64,000 nucleotides of DNA from Mycolicibacter senuensis (GCF_002101885.1 NZ_LQPS01000016.1:62001-126000), one strand, 5' to 3'. Counted from the first letter of the stretch, positions 29,869 through 38,626 are shown. The notes: a model not told the origin generated them from the letters alone. Translations and numbers: made by a program.

Positions 29869-30174
29869 ATGCGCACCGTTCAGGCGGCCGGGCACCTCAT
29901 CGAGATCGAGGACGGCCGGGTCTTCGTCGACGGGATGATCAAGCCGGTGTCTCCCGCCGGCCTGGCCACCCTGCGGGTGCTGGCGCACCGGCCGGGCGCC
30001 GTCGTGGCCCGCGACGCGTTGCTGCAAGTACTGCCGGGACAGGGAAGCAGTGCGCACGCGGTGGACACCGCGGTACTTCGGCTGCGAACAGCATTGGGCG
30101 ACAGCCAGATCGTTGCCACCGTCGTCAAGCGCGGCTACCGGCTCGCGGTCGACGGCCACCAGGGGGAAACATGA
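29869..30174 (+). CDS. Stand-alone OmpR-type winged-helix protein (NnaR DNA-binding domain paralogue)
   Basis: 101 residues consisting only of an OmpR/PhoB-type winged-helix domain: IEIEDGRVFVDGMIKPVSPAGLATLRVLA, then AVDTAVLRLRTALGD (recognition helix) and IVATVVKRGYRLAVD (wing). It is about two thirds identical by eye to the last 95 residues of the NnaR protein at 32498, but has no HemD-like sensor domain. It could compete with or dimerise with NnaR. The stop overlaps the start of the chelatase gene (ATGA), so the two are translationally coupled. A GlnR-like box lies just upstream. A stand-alone copy like this is not present in M. tuberculosis as I recall. Confidence 0.8.
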   Translation: MRTVQAAGHLIEIEDGRVFVDGMIKPVSPAGLATLRVLAHRPGAVVARDALLQVLPGQGSSAHAVDTAVLRLRTALGDSQIVATVVKRGYRLAVDGHQGET

Positions 30175-30887
30175 TCCCGATCCTGGTGGCACACGGCACC
30201 CGCCGGCCCGAGGGTGTGCTGATGATCGGCGAACTCGCCGAACGTGTCGGCGCGCTGCTGGCCCGGCCGGTGCGGGTGGCGTTCGTCGACGTACTGGGTC
30301 CCACTCCCGGAGAGATCCTTTCCGCTGAAGCCCCTACCGGCCGCCCGGCAGTCGTCGTCCCGGCCTTTCTGGCCCGCGGTTACCACGTCGGCGTCGACGT
30401 ACCGACGCATGTCCTGGCCAGTGGGCACCCGGACGTGACGATCGCGCCCGCGCTGGGGCCGGATCCCCGGGTCACCGCCGTGGTCGCCGCGCGGCTTACC
30501 GAATCGGGCTGGCGTTGCGGGGATGCGGTGATCCTGGCCGCAGCCGGTTCGTCGGACCCCACAGCGCGCGCCGACCTGGTCCACGCCGCGCGGATGCTGA
30601 CACGGCTGCTCGGGTCGCCCGTCGAGGTGGCGTTCGCCGCCACCGGCGCCCCCACCGTGACCGAGGCGGTCGCCGGCTTGCGGCGCCGGGGCGCGGCCCG
30701 GGTGGCGGTCGCTTCTTATCTGTTGGCCGACGGCCTGTTTCAACGGCGACTGCACGACGCCGGGGCGGATCTGGTGACCCAGCCGCTGGGAACCCACCCC
30801 GCTATCGCCCGGATCGTGGCCGATCGATTCATCACCGCCCGGACTCGGATCCCCCTGCGGTCAGGTCTTTTCGGCGATCACCGGTAG
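30171..30887 (+). CDS. CbiX/SirB-type sirohydrochlorin chelatase (Rv0259c-like)
   Basis: 238 residues. Class II chelatase fold in two similar halves: ILVAHGTRRPEG with metal-binding His8 at the start, VVVPAFLARGYHVGVDVP in the first half, ILAAAGSSDPTARAD opening the second, and VASYLLADGLFQRRL near the end. Inserts Fe2+ (or Co2+) into sirohydrochlorin; here most likely it makes the sirohaem needed by NirB. It overlaps the winged-helix gene by four bases. Corresponds to Rv0259c, which sits beside the NnaR gene in M. tuberculosis. Confidence 0.8.
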   Translation: MIPILVAHGTRRPEGVLMIGELAERVGALLARPVRVAFVDVLGPTPGEILSAEAPTGRPAVVVPAFLARGYHVGVDVPTHVLASGHPDVTIAPALGPDPRVTAVVAARLTESGWRCGDAVILAAAGSSDPTARADLVHAARMLTRLLGSPVEVAFAATGAPTVTEAVAGLRRRGAARVAVASYLLADGLFQRRLHDAGADLVTQPLGTHPAIARIVADRFITARTRIPLRSGLFGDHR

Positions 30888-31021
30888 CAGGCGCCGGGGC
30901 ATTCGCCGGCCCATCGCGGGCAGTGGCGTCTCACACCTGCTCGGTGAGGCCGTGAGCAGAAGTTCACGGGGCCGACATCGGATGCAGCCTTGCGGTAACG
31001 AAACATTCCTACCGTATCCAC

Positions 31022-32413
31022 ATGGCTCGTTCACACCTCCTCACTGACTGGGATCCCGAAGACACCGTGGCCTGGGCGGCCGGGAACGACAAGATCGCCC
31101 GCCGCAACCTGATCTGGTCGACGGTGGCCGAACACGTCGGCTTCTCGATCTGGTCGATCTGGTCGGTGATGGTGCTGTTCATGCCGGAGTCGGTGTACGG
31201 CTTCACCGCCGGCGACAAATTCCTCCTGGCGGCCACCGCAACCCTGGCCGGCGGTGCGTTACGCATTCCCTACTCGCTGGCGACCGCGACATTCGGCGGC
31301 CGCAACTGGACGGTCTTCTCCGCGCTGGTCCTGTTGATCCCGACGGTGGGGATGACGGTGCTGCTGGCCAACCCCGGACTGCCACTGTGGCCGTACCTGG
31401 TGTGCGCGGCCCTGACCGGCCTCGGTGGCGGCAATTTCGCCGCCTCGATGACCAACGTGAACGCCTTCTACCCGAACCGGCTCAAGGGCTGGGCGCTGGC
31501 GGTCAACGCCGGCGGAGGCAACCTCGGCGTGCCGCTGATCCAGCTGATCGGGTTGGGAGTGCTGGCCACCGCGGGCAACCGGCAACCGTATTGGGTATGC
31601 GCGGTCTATCTGGTGTTCTTGGCGGTGACCGGGATCTGCGCGGCATTGTTCATGGACAACCTCGACAACCACAAGGTCGACTTGTCCGCGATGCGCTCGA
31701 TCCTGCCCGTGACCGACACCTGGATCATCGCCCTGCTGTACATCGGTACCTTCGGCTCCTTCATCGGCTTCTCGTTCGCCTTCGGCCAGGTACTGCAGAT
31801 CAGCTTCATGAGCAGCGGTCAGAGCCCCGCGCAGGCCGCACTGCACGCCGCACAAATTGCGTTTCTGGGACCGCTGCTGGGTTCGCTGGCCCGGATATTC
31901 GGAGGCCGGATAGCCGACCGGCTCGGCGGTGGCCGGGTCACCCTGGCGGCGTTCGGCGGCATGTTCGCGGCCGCCGGGCTGCTCGTCGGTGTCAGCGTGC
32001 TGGCCGACCATCACGGCGGTCCCACCACCAGCGCCACCATGGTCGGCTACGGCATCGGCTTCGTGGCGTTGTTCATCGTCTCGGGGATCGGCAACGGCTC
32101 GGTGTACAAGATGATCCCGTCGGTCTTCGAGGCCCGCAGTCATGCCCTGGGCCTCGGTGAGAGCGAACGGCGGCAGTGGTCGCGGGCCATGTCGGGGGCG
32201 TTGATCGGCTTCGCCGGTGCCATCGGGGCGTTCGGCGGCGTCGGCATCAATCTGGCGCTGCGCCAGTCGTATCTGTCCAGTGGTTCGGCCACGACGGCGT
32301 TCTGGATCTTCTTGTCCGGCTACGTCGGCGCCGCCGGGGTGACCTGGTTCAGATATGTGCGCAGCCCGCTGCTCACCGCGCAACCGGCCCGGACCGCCCT
32401 GGCCCCGGCCTGA
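31022..32413 (+). CDS. Second NarK-type nitrate/nitrite transporter
   Basis: 463 residues. Same architecture as NarK3: VAWAAGNDKIARRNLIWSTVAEH at the start, nitrate signature AALTGLGGGNFAASMTNVNAFYP, second signature FIVSGIGNGSVYKMIPSVF, helices shared throughout. It is clearly a paralogue of the gene at 28381. A TACCGT -10 box (31010-31015) ends six bases before the ATG, suggesting a leaderless transcript independent of the chelatase gene. A division of labour, such as nitrate/H+ symport versus nitrate/nitrite exchange, is plausible but cannot be assigned from sequence. Confidence 0.88.
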   Translation: MARSHLLTDWDPEDTVAWAAGNDKIARRNLIWSTVAEHVGFSIWSIWSVMVLFMPESVYGFTAGDKFLLAATATLAGGALRIPYSLATATFGGRNWTVFSALVLLIPTVGMTVLLANPGLPLWPYLVCAALTGLGGGNFAASMTNVNAFYPNRLKGWALAVNAGGGNLGVPLIQLIGLGVLATAGNRQPYWVCAVYLVFLAVTGICAALFMDNLDNHKVDLSAMRSILPVTDTWIIALLYIGTFGSFIGFSFAFGQVLQISFMSSGQSPAQAALHAAQIAFLGPLLGSLARIFGGRIADRLGGGRVTLAAFGGMFAAAGLLVGVSVLADHHGGPTTSATMVGYGIGFVALFIVSGIGNGSVYKMIPSVFEARSHALGLGESERRQWSRAMSGALIGFAGAIGAFGGVGINLALRQSYLSSGSATTAFWIFLSGYVGAAGVTWFRYVRSPLLTAQPARTALAPA

Positions 32414-32497
32414 GGTGGCCGCCACCGCGACGGAGCCGAACCGGGCCGGCGACTGCCCGCAACGGCGACCGGATCTCGCTGCCGCGGTGGTTTCCAG

Positions 32498-33637
32498 ATG
32501 AGCCGGCCAGACCGGTCGGCGCTGAGCGGCTACCGGGTCGCGGTGACCTCGGCGCGTCGCGCTGACGAGCTCAGCACCCTGCTGCGGCGCCACGGCGCCA
32601 CCGTCTGCGCCGCACCGGCGATCGACATGGTCGACCTGACCGATGACGACGAATTACATCGGCGTACCGAGGAATTGATCGCGGGACCACCAGACATCCT
32701 GGTGGTGACGACCGCGATCGGTTTCCGCAGCTGGATCGCCGCGGCCGAGGGTTGGGGACTGGCCGATGGGCTCATCGAGGCGTTGCACACCGCCCGTATC
32801 GTCGCTCGTGGCCCCAAGGCGGTGGGCGCACTGCGCGCCGCCGGCCTGCCCGAGGAGTGGTCGCCGGCATCCGAATCATCGGCCGCGATGCTCGGCTACC
32901 TGCGGGCGGCGGGTGTCTCCGGCTGCCGCATCGCAGTACAGCTGCACGGCACCAGTGGCGGCTGGGATCCGGCTCCCGAACTGCTCGACCGATTCCATTG
33001 TGCGGGCGCCGAAGTGACGCCCATCCGGGTCTACCGGTGGCGCGCGGCCCGGCGCGGCGGAGAGTTCGACCAACTGACCACCGAGATCGCCCAGCGGCAG
33101 TTCGACGCCGTCAGCTTCACCTCAGCCGCGGCGGTGATGGCGACGCTCACCCGCGCCGTCGAGCTCGGCGTCTCCGACGAGCTGCTCGGGGCGCTGCGAT
33201 CGGAGGTACACGCGATGTGTGTGGGCCCGCTGACCGCCCGGCCGCTGGCGCAGCTGGGTGTTCCCACTTCGTCACCGCGACGAATGCGGTTGGGAGCGTT
33301 GGCTCGCCACATCGTCGACCAACTTCCCCGATTGCGTTCCCGCACCGTCTACGCCGCCGGCCACCGGATCGAGGTCCGCAGCAGTTGCGTGCTGGTCGAC
33401 GGGGCGGCCAAGACGGTGTCCCCCGCCGGGATGGCGACGCTGCGGGCGCTGGCTCGTCATCCCGGCAAGGTGGTGTCCCGCGACGATCTGCTCGACGCGC
33501 TGCCGGGCAACGGCCGGAGCACGCACGCCGTGGAAACGGCGGTGCTGCGACTGCGAAATGCGCTGGGCGACAAGAATATCGTCGCCACCGTCGTCAAACG
33601 CGGCTACCGGCTGGCGGTCGATCAGGCGAGCGGTTAG
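32498..33637 (+). CDS. nnaR: NnaR-type regulator: HemD-like domain fused to winged helix
   Basis: 379 residues (Rv0260c about 381). Residues about 10-265 are a uroporphyrinogen-III synthase (HemD)-like domain (YRVAVTSARRADELSTLLRR; VVTTAIGFRSWI; FDAVSFTSAAAV; CVGPLTARPL), used here as a sensor. Residues about 280-379 are an OmpR-type winged helix (VSPAGMATLRALARHPGKVV; AVETAVLRLRNALGD; VATVVKRGYRLAVD). The M. smegmatis homologue, NnaR, acts with GlnR to activate nitrate/nitrite assimilation genes. It is co-directional with the second narK (84-base gap) and converges on nirD with a four-base overlap. No clear ribosome site at the ATG. Confidence 0.85.
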   Translation: MSRPDRSALSGYRVAVTSARRADELSTLLRRHGATVCAAPAIDMVDLTDDDELHRRTEELIAGPPDILVVTTAIGFRSWIAAAEGWGLADGLIEALHTARIVARGPKAVGALRAAGLPEEWSPASESSAAMLGYLRAAGVSGCRIAVQLHGTSGGWDPAPELLDRFHCAGAEVTPIRVYRWRAARRGGEFDQLTTEIAQRQFDAVSFTSAAAVMATLTRAVELGVSDELLGALRSEVHAMCVGPLTARPLAQLGVPTSSPRRMRLGALARHIVDQLPRLRSRTVYAAGHRIEVRSSCVLVDGAAKTVSPAGMATLRALARHPGKVVSRDDLLDALPGNGRSTHAVETAVLRLRNALGDKNIVATVVKRGYRLAVDQASG

Positions 33638-34002
33638 GCGACGGCCCGCTCGGAGACGGTCCGGCCGATCTGCACGTAGCCGTCCACGACCCGCGTCGGG
33701 TACACCCGCACCGAGATACGCGGGTCGTCCAGGCAACTGCCGTCGTCGAAGGCGAACGCCTGCTTCTTCAGCGGCGAGATGACCGAGAGCCGGCCGCCGC
33801 GGTCACCCACGATCCCCCGGGACAGCACCGCCGCCCGGAAGAACGGGTCGACGTTGCAGACGGCGTGCACCGAACCGTCGTCGAGCCGGAACAACGCGGC
33901 CTGCTTGCCGTTGTCGAGCAGCACACCCACGCCGAGGCCGGGGACGAGCTGGTCGTACCGGCAGGCGGTGGTCCATGCGGAGTTGGCGGTGGTGGTGATC
34001 AT
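33634..34002 (-). CDS. nirD: Nitrite reductase small subunit NirD
   Basis: 122 residues (M. tuberculosis NirD about 118). Rieske-like fold protein: VPGLGVGVLLDNGKQAALFRLDDGSVHAVCNVDPFF, then GDRGGRLSVISPLKKQAFAFDDGSCLDD. The C-x-H / C-x-x-H cluster ligands of true Rieske proteins are absent, as is normal for NirD. It is the non-catalytic partner of NirB in the NADH-dependent reduction of nitrite to ammonium. The start codon overlaps the nirB stop (ATGA), implying coupling. Confidence 0.9.
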   Translation of the reverse strand: MITTTANSAWTTACRYDQLVPGLGVGVLLDNGKQAALFRLDDGSVHAVCNVDPFFRAAVLSRGIVGDRGGRLSVISPLKKQAFAFDDGSCLDDPRISVRVYPTRVVDGYVQIGRTVSERAVA

Positions 34003-36575
34003 GATTCCTCCTCAGTGCGCAGTACCGGGATGGGCAGCGGTATTTTGCGGCCGTCACGCTCGGTGAACGCGACGGTGGGGTCTTCGGCGTCGGGGGCGTT
34101 GACGAACGACACGAAGCGCGACAGCTTCTCCGGGTCGTCGAGCACCCCCTTCCATTCGTCGGTGTAGTTGTCGACGTGGCGGGCCATCGCCGCCTCGAAC
34201 TCCTCGGCCAGCCCGAGTGAGTCCTCGCAGACCACCGCGCGGATGTGGTCGAGGCCGCCTTCGATCGACTCGACCCAGGGCGCGGTGCGCTGCAGCCGAT
34301 CCGCTGTGCGGATGTAGAACATCAAGAACCGGTCGATGTAACGGAACACCGTCTCGGTGTCGATGTCGGCGGCGAGCAGCTGCGCGTGCTTGGGCGACAT
34401 CCCGCCGTTGCCGCCGACGTAGAGATTCCAACCGATCTCGGTGGCGATCACGCCGACGTCCTTGCCCCGCGCCTCGGCGCATTCCCGCGCACAGCCGGAC
34501 ACCCCCATCTTGATCTTGTGCGGCGCGCGCAGGCCGCGGTAGCGCAGTTCCAGGTCGACCGCCATCTTCACCGAGTCCTGCTGCCCGTAGCGGCACCAGT
34601 CACTGCCCACGCAGCTCTTCACGGTGCGCAGCGACTTGCCGTACGCCTGACCGGATTCCATGCCCGCGTCGACCAGCTTGCGCCAGATGGCCGGCAGCTG
34701 ATCGACCCGGGCGCCGAACATGTCGATCCGCTGCCCGCCGGTGATCTTGGTGTAGAGCCCGAACTCCTGCGCGATCTGCCCGATCAGGATCAGGTGCTCG
34801 GGCTTGATCTCACCGCCGGGTACCCGGGGCACCACCGAGTAGCTGCCGTTGCGCTGAATGTTCGCCAGGAAGTGGTCATTGGAGTCCTGCAGTGCCGCCT
34901 GCTCGCCCTCCAGGATGTGCTCGGAACCGGTGGACGCCAGGATGGAGGCGACGGTCGGTTTGCAGATGTCGCAGCCGTACCCGGTCCCGAAGCGCTGCAG
35001 GAGTTCGGAGAAGGTGCGAATCCCGGTGACCTGAACGATCTGGAAGAGTTCGGCGCGCGACTGGGCGAAGTGCTCGCACAGCGCCTTCGACTGCTCCACG
35101 CCCTCGGCGATCAGCAGTTCCTTGAGCAGCGGAATGCAGGAGCCGCAGGAGGTTCCGGCCTTGGTGCACTCTTTGAGTGCCTGCACGTCGTGGCAGCCAT
35201 CTTGAATGGCTCCGACGATGGCGTCCTTAGAGACGTTGTTGCACGAGCAGATCTGCGCCGCGCCGGGCAGCGCGCTGATCCCCAGCGAGGTCTTGCTGCC
35301 TGCGCCGGAACCGGCCGGCGCGATCAGGTCCAGCGGGTCGCCGGGCAACTCGGCGCCGACCATCGGCCGCAGCACGCCGTAGGCGGAGGCGTCACCGACC
35401 AGAATCCCGCCGAGCAGCGTCTTGGCGTCGTCGGAGAGCACCAGCTTGGCGTAGGTGCCCTTCACCGGGTCGTTGACCACCACCGACAGTGAGTTCTCGG
35501 TGGCCCCCATCGCGTCGCCGAAGCTGGCCACATCGACGCCGAGCAGCTTGAGTTTGGTGGACATGTCGGCTTCGCCGAATTCGGCAAGGCCATCCAGCAG
35601 CCGGTCGGCGACCACCTCGGCGCTGGTGTAGCCGGGGCCGACCAGGCCGTAGCAGACGCCCTCGATGGCTGCGACCTCGCCGATCGCGTAGACGTCGGCA
35701 TCGCTGGTCATACAGGAGATGTCGGTGAGCACGCCGCCGCGCTCGGCGATCGACAGCCCGGCCGCGCGGGCCAGCTCGTCGCGCGGGCGGACCCCGGCGG
35801 CGAAAATCACCAGTCCGGCCTCGATGACGGTGTCGTCGGAGAGCCGCACCGCCAGCGTGGGCGACCGGTGCTCGTGGGTGCGGCGCTCGATGGCCTGGGT
35901 ACCGACACCGACGTGGACTGCGATGCCCAGATCGGAGATCATCCGGCCCAGCAGTGAGCCGCCGGCGTCGTCGAGCTGCTGCGGCATCAAGCGCGGCGCC
36001 ATCTCGACGATGTGCGGTTCGATCCCGGATGCCCGCAGGGCGTTGGCCGCCTCGAGACCCAGCAGTCCGCCGCCGATGACCACGCCGGCGCGGGTGCCGC
36101 CGGCTTCCAATATGCATTCGATGTCGGCGCGGATACCGTCGAGGTCGTCCAGCGTGCGGTACACGTGGCAGCCCGGGAGATCGTGGCCGGGCACCGGCGG
36201 CACGAACGCCCGCGAGCCGGTCGCCAGCACCAGGGTGTCGTAGCTGTGACTGTCGCCGTTGGCGGTCTGCACGGTCTTGGCGCCGCGGTCGATCTCGGTG
36301 ACCCGGGATTTGAGCAGCAGCCGGACCTGCCCGTCGCCGGCGTAGTCGTTGCCGGGCAGCGCCAGCCGGGAACGGTCCCAACCGTCGGTGTAGGACGTCA
36401 GCCCGACCCGGTCGTAGGCCGGGTCGGACTCCTCGGCGAGCACGGTGACCCGCCAGCTTCCACTGCCGGCCCGGCTGCGCAGCGCCTCCACGAAGCGGTG
36501 GCCGACCATGCCGTGTCCGACTACGACCAGTTCCCGAAGGGGGTCGCCGGCGCGGGGCGTTTCGATCGGGGCCAT
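33999..36575 (-). CDS. nirB: NADH-dependent assimilatory nitrite reductase large subunit NirB
   Basis: 858 residues (M. tuberculosis NirB about 853). Domain order: FAD-binding (ELVVVGHGMVGHRF, 15-28) and NADH-binding (VVIGGGLLGLEAANAL, 165-180) pyridine nucleotide-disulfide oxidoreductase part; BFD-like [2Fe-2S] region with C443, C445, C477, C480, then a second cysteine pair C535/C538; nitrite/sulfite reductase ferredoxin-like half-domain; and the sirohaem-[4Fe-4S] site C655-x5-C661 ... C695-x3-C699. Transfers six electrons from NADH to nitrite, giving ammonium, in the cytoplasm. Divergent from hsp; upstream repeats suggest GlnR/NnaR control. Confidence 0.93.
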   Translation of the reverse strand: MAPIETPRAGDPLRELVVVGHGMVGHRFVEALRSRAGSGSWRVTVLAEESDPAYDRVGLTSYTDGWDRSRLALPGNDYAGDGQVRLLLKSRVTEIDRGAKTVQTANGDSHSYDTLVLATGSRAFVPPVPGHDLPGCHVYRTLDDLDGIRADIECILEAGGTRAGVVIGGGLLGLEAANALRASGIEPHIVEMAPRLMPQQLDDAGGSLLGRMISDLGIAVHVGVGTQAIERRTHEHRSPTLAVRLSDDTVIEAGLVIFAAGVRPRDELARAAGLSIAERGGVLTDISCMTSDADVYAIGEVAAIEGVCYGLVGPGYTSAEVVADRLLDGLAEFGEADMSTKLKLLGVDVASFGDAMGATENSLSVVVNDPVKGTYAKLVLSDDAKTLLGGILVGDASAYGVLRPMVGAELPGDPLDLIAPAGSGAGSKTSLGISALPGAAQICSCNNVSKDAIVGAIQDGCHDVQALKECTKAGTSCGSCIPLLKELLIAEGVEQSKALCEHFAQSRAELFQIVQVTGIRTFSELLQRFGTGYGCDICKPTVASILASTGSEHILEGEQAALQDSNDHFLANIQRNGSYSVVPRVPGGEIKPEHLILIGQIAQEFGLYTKITGGQRIDMFGARVDQLPAIWRKLVDAGMESGQAYGKSLRTVKSCVGSDWCRYGQQDSVKMAVDLELRYRGLRAPHKIKMGVSGCARECAEARGKDVGVIATEIGWNLYVGGNGGMSPKHAQLLAADIDTETVFRYIDRFLMFYIRTADRLQRTAPWVESIEGGLDHIRAVVCEDSLGLAEEFEAAMARHVDNYTDEWKGVLDDPEKLSRFVSFVNAPDAEDPTVAFTERDGRKIPLPIPVLRTEEES

Positions 36576-36618
36576 GCGCTGAGATTAGAAAGCCGATATT
36601 GCGGCAGTATCGCCATGC

Positions 36619-36634
36619 GTTACAAGCGTGTGAC
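36619..36634. promoter_or_regulatory. Possible partial GlnR site upstream of nirB
   Basis: On the minus strand GTCAC-n6-GTAAC, starting 44 bases upstream of the nirB ATG, matches one gTnAC-n6-GaAAc pair with one mismatch. The adjoining pair is poor, so this is weaker than the box at 29809. GlnR control of nirBD is established in other mycobacteria. Confidence 0.35.
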
Positions 36635-36706
36635 GGTGTGCTCACGGCGCTGTGAGGGCGTTCACCGGGCCCCTGAAGTGTGGGTTTGTTCACTGTCGGC
36701 GAACAC

Positions 36707-36733
36707 GGAACTTTAGCGTGGTCGACTCAAGTT
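36707..36733 (+). promoter_or_regulatory. hsp promoter: ECF-type sigma elements with HspR (HAIR) site
   Basis: GGAAC (36707-36711) and GTT (36731-36733), 19 bases apart, resemble a SigE/SigH promoter. Overlapping it, CTTTAGC-n7-ACTCAAG (36711-36731) matches the HspR inverted repeat CTTGAGT-n7-ACTCAAG at 12 of 14 positions. In M. tuberculosis the orthologous acr2 gene is known to be controlled by HspR and SigE/SigH, which supports both calls. Confidence 0.65.
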
Positions 36734-36798
36734 CTACTCGGTGACGGGCCGGCACACCCGACCGGCGCGGCAGCAATCCAAGAAAGGTAGTGACACCA

Positions 36799-37245
36799 AT
36801 GAGCACCCTGACTCTGTGGCCCCGCCCGTTCGACACCGACCGGTGGGTTCGCGACTTCTTCGGCCCAGCCACGGCCAGCGACTGGCGGGCACCCGAGACC
36901 GGCGGCTTCCGGCCGGCGGCGGAGATCACCAAGGACGGCGACGACGCGGTGGTCCGCCTGGAGCTCCCGGGCATCGACGTGGAGAAGGACCTGACCGTCG
37001 AACTCGACGACGGCCGTCTGGTCATCCGCGGCGAGCGTCGCGACGAGCACGCCGAAACCGATCCCGGCAATGACCACCGCACGTTGCGCGAGGTGCGCTA
37101 CGGCGCGTTCCGCCGGTCGTTTGCGGTACCGGGGCACGTCACCGGCGACGCGATCTCGGCGTCTTACGACGCCGGCGTACTCAGCGTCCGGGTGACCGGC
37201 GTCCATGCCGGCGCCCAGCCGCAGCGGATCGCCATCACCAAGTAG
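36799..37245 (+). CDS. hsp: Small heat-shock protein Hsp20 (Acr2-like)
   Basis: 148 residues from ATG 36799; GTG 36790 is too close to the AAAGG ribosome site. An alpha-crystallin domain (about 37-130) includes PAAEITKDGDDAVVRLELPGIDVEKDLTVELDDGRLVIRGER, a basic REVRYGAFRRSFAVPGHV, and the ASYDAGVLSVRV strand. The C-terminal tail ends in PQRIAITK, the usual I-x-I anchoring motif being RIAI. ATP-independent holdase for unfolding proteins. Orthologue of Rv0251c by position. Strong terminator 23 bases downstream, so it is monocistronic. Confidence 0.9.
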   Translation: MSTLTLWPRPFDTDRWVRDFFGPATASDWRAPETGGFRPAAEITKDGDDAVVRLELPGIDVEKDLTVELDDGRLVIRGERRDEHAETDPGNDHRTLREVRYGAFRRSFAVPGHVTGDAISASYDAGVLSVRVTGVHAGAQPQRIAITK

Positions 37246-37267
37246 GCCGCGCGGCACGGCCCGCCGG

Positions 37268-37301
37268 AAAACCCCCGCACACAGCGTGTGTGGGGGTTTT
37301 T
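37268..37301 (+). terminator. Strong intrinsic terminator after hsp
   Basis: A 15-bp stem (arms 37268-37282 and 37286-37300, one G-T pair, three-base loop) whose 3' side ends in a run of five T. It is the best classical terminator in the window. Confidence 0.88.
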
Positions 37302-37421
37302 CGCGTGTCCTTCGCGTGTCCGGTGTTCTGCCACATCAACGTGATCTGTCTCACGTCCGGTTCCCGATGTGGCTAGCATCGGGTGAACGTACTGTGATCC
37401 GTAACACCTGAGGAGGAACCG

Positions 37422-37718
37422 GTGTCTAGCGCTAGCGAACTCGCCGAACTGCACGCCCTGATCGGGGATCTGCGGCGCTGCGTGCTGGGACTGAAGACCC
37501 GGTTCGGTGACATCCCCGGGATGCGCCGCATCGAGATGGACGCCGAGCGCATCCTCGCCGATGTTCAACTCCTCGAATCCGACGCCGGGGAGCTCGATCT
37601 GCAACGCTGGGCCGCCGAGCGCGCCCAGGAGAAGATCGCGATCCCCGACACCGAGTACGACAGCGAATTCTGGCGTGACGTCGACGACGAGGGCGTCGGC
37701 GGCCACGGCAGGTACTGA
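37422..37718 (+). CDS. Conserved small protein (Rv0250c-like), function unknown
   Basis: 98 residues from GTG 37422 with GAGGAGG upstream; same size as Rv0250c (97). Mostly helical and acidic: residues 4-60 form a long helical hairpin (LAELHALIGDLRRCVLGLKTRFGD; MRRIEMDAERILADVQLLESDAGEL), the tail contains YDSEFWRDVDDEG. No membrane segment or signal. It is always next to the succinate dehydrogenase genes in mycobacteria as I recall, lies 68 bases before the anchor gene, and may be an accessory protein of that complex. Confidence 0.75.
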   Translation: MSSASELAELHALIGDLRRCVLGLKTRFGDIPGMRRIEMDAERILADVQLLESDAGELDLQRWAAERAQEKIAIPDTEYDSEFWRDVDDEGVGGHGRY

Positions 37719-37786
37719 CCCCCAACCGGGTGCTGCTTATATAGGGGGTGCCCGCTGACGAAATCCAGCCGAAGGGAACCCCCCAG

Positions 37787-38626
37787 ATGAGCGCACCCGC
37801 CGTGAACCGTCCTGGCACCGGCGTCTTCTCGGCGACTCGCGCACGAATCGCGGATCGCACCCTGCGCACCGACCGGTGGTGGTTGTCGCCACTGCGGGTC
37901 AACGTCTTCCTCAGCGCGTGGGTTCTCTACGCAACGATCCGGGCGTTCTGGGGCAGCGACTACTGGGTCGACAAATATCACTACCTGACCCCGTTCTACT
38001 CGCCGTGCATCAGCGCGTCCTGCGTGGAGGGCTCCAGTCACCTGGGGGTTTGGCTGCCGGAGTTCCCTTGGTGGATTCCGCTGGGTGCGTTGGTCCTGCC
38101 GTTTCTGCTGGCGTTCCGGCTGACCTGCTACTACTACCGCAAGGCCTACTACCGCGCCTACTGGCTCTCGCCGGCCGGCTGTGCGGTGCCCGAACCGCGC
38201 GCCGGCTACACCGGTGAGACCCGGTTCCCGCTGATCATCCAGAACAGCCACCGCTACTTCTTTTACGCCGCACTGGCCATCACCATGCTGAACACCTATG
38301 ACGCGGCCACCGCGTTCTACTCCGCGGACGCCAACGGTGGCGCCGGTGGATTCGGATTCGGCCTGGGCAACATCGTGCTCTGCGTCAACGTGGCAATGCT
38401 GTGGGCCTACACCGGCGGTTGTCACTCCTGCCGGCACGTCATGGGTGGACGGCTCACCCACTTCTCCAAAAACCCGGTGCGCTACTGGCTTTGGTCGAAG
38501 ATCAGCTGGTTCAACGGCCGTCACCAGCAGTTTGCCTGGATCACTCTGGGCACGCTGGCCTTCACCGACTTCTATGTCTGGATGGTGGCCAGCGGTGTCT
38601 TCACCGATATCCGGTTCATCGGCTGA
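37787..38626 (+). CDS. Succinate dehydrogenase 1 membrane anchor subunit (Rv0249c-like)
   Basis: 279 residues; ATG 37787 with AAGGGAAC upstream. A TATATA -10 box at 37738-37743 would start the operon near 37750. About five membrane helices (VNVFLSAWVLYATIRAF; WWIPLGALVLPFLLAF; SHRYFFYAALAITML; GNIVLCVNVAMLWAY; ITLGTLAFTDFYVWMVA). Conserved histidines in LIIQNSHRYFF and GGCHSCRHVMGG are probable haem or Rieske-type ligands, as in the mycobacterial Sdh1 anchor. It fixes the SdhAB dimer to the membrane and passes electrons to menaquinone. Followed by sdhA after 36 bases. Confidence 0.85.
   Translation: MSAPAVNRPGTGVFSATRARIADRTLRTDRWWLSPLRVNVFLSAWVLYATIRAFWGSDYWVDKYHYLTPFYSPCISASCVEGSSHLGVWLPEFPWWIPLGALVLPFLLAFRLTCYYYRKAYYRAYWLSPAGCAVPEPRAGYTGETRFPLIIQNSHRYFFYAALAITMLNTYDAATAFYSADANGGAGGFGFGLGNIVLCVNVAMLWAYTGGCHSCRHVMGGRLTHFSKNPVRYWLWSKISWFNGRHQQFAWITLGTLAFTDFYVWMVASGVFTDIRFIG

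Noticed and set aside
30961..31021. GTAACGAAAC upstream of the second narK as a GlnR box
   Set aside because: The two pentamers are adjacent without the required six-base spacer, and no second pair is present.
31259..32593. Leftward 444-codon frame opposite the second narK
   Set aside because: Antisense of a membrane protein gene, rich in Arg/Gln/His/Gly with no domain; a typical codon-bias artefact.
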